A stretch of DNA of 7,253 bases. Origin: JAGVJT01 sp964471225 (GTDB taxonomy: Bacteria; Pseudomonadota; Gammaproteobacteria; Legionellales; Legionellaceae). The position numbers were made by a program, and so were the translations under genes. Shown here piece by piece: positions 7,042 through 7,253 of this stretch. Position 1 is the stretch's first letter; every line of letters begins with the position of its first letter. The stretch lies in NCBI GenBank assembly GCA_964471225.1, contig CAYYEZ010000011.1:1-7253 (forward strand), in the 5' to 3' direction. The notes under the pieces are model-generated. The model was given only the letters and a program-made list of their open reading frames with translations, ran no database searches and had not been told where the DNA came from.

Positions 7042-7253
7042 AAACTCTCTCAAATATGCTCCCTTTAGGGACACAAGCTCCGCATTTTGTTTTACTAGAC
7101 GTCGTAAAGCAAAAGCAAGTTCACTTTCCCTCAGACATTACATATAAAGCAACCGTAATTTGCTTCATATGTAATCATTGCCCATTTGTAAAGCATATCA
7201 ATACAGGCTTGGTTCGCTTAGCGAATGATTACCTACCTCAACAAGTTCAATTT
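7035..7253 (+). CDS. Thioredoxin-fold, peroxiredoxin-like protein (AhpC/TSA-type), N-terminal part
   Basis: The first 73 codons are present and the gene runs off the right edge. The translation begins MVKTLSNMLPLGTQAPHF, with a 'G-x-x-AP-x-F-x-L' start typical of AhpC/TSA and thioredoxin-like redox proteins. Strand residues VICFI then lead into C46-N-H-C49-PFVK, a CxxC active site in the form NHCPFV seen in the peroxiredoxin-like thioredoxin subgroup. There is no signal peptide, so a cytoplasmic thiol redox role is expected. The ATG lies inside the upstream gene (7-bp overlap, different frame), with AAAGGA 11 nt upstream at 7018-7023. This suggests translational coupling to the EnhB-like gene. 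The exact substrate cannot be told from this fragment. Confidence 0.8.
   Translation, partial: MVKTLSNMLPLGTQAPHFVLLDVVKQKQVHFPSDITYKATVICFICNHCPFVKHINTGLVRLANDYLPQQVQF

Overview
The window looks like AT-rich chromosomal DNA from an intracellular gammaproteobacterium, most likely Legionella or a close relative in the Legionellales. The evidence is a large, repeat-rich protein with eukaryote-like helical repeats, a TcdA/TcdB-type sugar-nucleotide glycosyltransferase, and a small secreted protein that resembles the Legionella 'enhanced entry' EnhB family. This placement rests on reading the sequence and remembering protein families. No search was run.

Layout: positions 1-4519 (minus strand) are one uninterrupted reading frame of 1506 codons. 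It has its start codon inside the window and runs off the left edge without a stop. It encodes a modular giant protein. Two diverged copies of a roughly 380-440 residue alpha-helical module come first, followed by a low-complexity Ser/Pro/Gln/Tyr-rich linker. The linker carries two nearly identical 84-residue tandem units and then about 16 octapeptide repeats (consensus QIPYLQPH/QIPYLQSY). A second helical region follows and contains a segment that looks like a pentatricopeptide (PPR) motif. After a 205-bp gap (4520-4724), positions 4725-6308 (minus strand) encode a 527-residue putative glycosyltransferase with a GG-x(3)-DxD motif, a TGS motif and a coiled-coil insertion. The two minus-strand genes lie in tandem, glycosyltransferase first, and are plausibly a pair of secreted (Dot/Icm-type) effectors.

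A 241-bp divergent intergenic region (6309-6549) separates these from a plus-strand gene pair. The first gene (6550-7041) encodes an exported 163-residue protein with a clear signal peptide and four cysteines in the mature part. The second (7035 to the right edge) starts inside it with a 7-bp overlap and encodes the N-terminal half of a thioredoxin-fold, peroxiredoxin-like protein with a CNHC motif. The overlap suggests translational coupling.

The giant repeat protein is the main item of interest: it combines an ancient whole-module duplication, a recent 84-residue duplication, an octapeptide array with a 72-bp higher-order period, and a possible PPR-like C-terminal region.
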